From positions 1 through 6,354 of the forward strand of contig QGUY01000232.1 of assembly GCA_003242315.1 (NCBI GenBank): a DNA stretch of 6,354 bases. Reading direction: 5' to 3'. Positions 6,310-6,354 of this stretch are shown here, one piece after another (position 1 is the first letter of the stretch; every line of letters starts with the position of its first letter). The translations under genes and the position numbers were made by a program. The notes beneath the pieces were generated by a model that had not been told where the DNA came from, did not search any database, and saw nothing but the letters and a program-made list of their open reading frames with translations. Origin of the DNA: Bacteroidota bacterium (GTDB lineage Bacteria > Bacteroidota > Bacteroidia > Cytophagales > Cyclobacteriaceae).

Positions 6310-6353
6310 GACGTGACGGGATTGTTATTAACCGATAAATTTACTTCCAACAA
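6306..6353 (-). pseudogene. Upstream fragment of the rightmost paralog, in a shifted frame
   Basis: On the minus strand, the frame starting at 6353 reads LLEVNLSVNNNPVTS and stops at TGA (6306-6308). This segment matches the paralog's YELDHESGQYRQYTINS region in place, length and character, and would continue directly into the 5131-6309 frame if one base were added or position 6309 were read twice. The TGA overlaps the GTG of that frame as GTGA. It is either the C-terminal end of a separate upstream gene or, more probably, the same gene before a frameshift. The gene continues beyond the window. Confidence 0.45.
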
Positions 6354-6354
6354 C

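Overview
The window looks like a chromosomal segment of a Bacteroidota bacterium, probably of the Cytophagales type. This rests on recalled family resemblance of the OmpA-like protein, the PyrR and the secreted tandem paralogs, on a weak TAnnTTTG-type promoter element, and on mostly poor Shine-Dalgarno sequences. No phage, transposon, CRISPR, tRNA or rRNA signal was seen. No gene-free stretch exceeds about 125 bases.

Layout: bases 1-512 (+) hold the 3' part of an OmpA-family protein whose start lies outside the window. It converges on a minus-strand block across a 125-base gap. That gap holds a strong palindromic terminator and a degenerate 7-base tandem repeat that runs into the last codons of the next gene. 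Everything from 638 to the right end is coded on the minus strand. In transcription order, from the right end leftward, come a secreted-family protein with an apparent reading-frame break at its 5' side (5131-6309, plus a fragment up to 6353), its overlapping paralog with a signal peptide (3627-5174), pyrR (3033-3581), pyrB (2102-3028) and a cystathionine beta-synthase (638-2017).

Functions: PyrR and PyrB are a pyrimidine pair, with PyrR acting as UMP-producing phosphoribosyltransferase and possible regulator, and PyrB catalysing the committed step of UMP synthesis. Their 4-base spacing indicates one transcript. The cystathionine beta-synthase serves sulfur amino-acid metabolism. It may be read from the same transcript, but it is preceded by an 84-base leader with palindromes that suggest its own control. 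The two large paralogs are exported proteins of unknown function; no pathway link to the pyrimidine genes is visible.

The points most worth checking are the frame break at about 6306-6311 in the rightmost gene, the 44-base gene overlap that hides a signal peptide, the unusual OmpA domain (Asn in place of the peptidoglycan-binding Asp plus an insertion of about 21 residues), the dyads in front of the cystathionine beta-synthase, and the repeat-built terminator region. I see no convincing new multi-gene system here; the secreted paralog pair is the least understood part.
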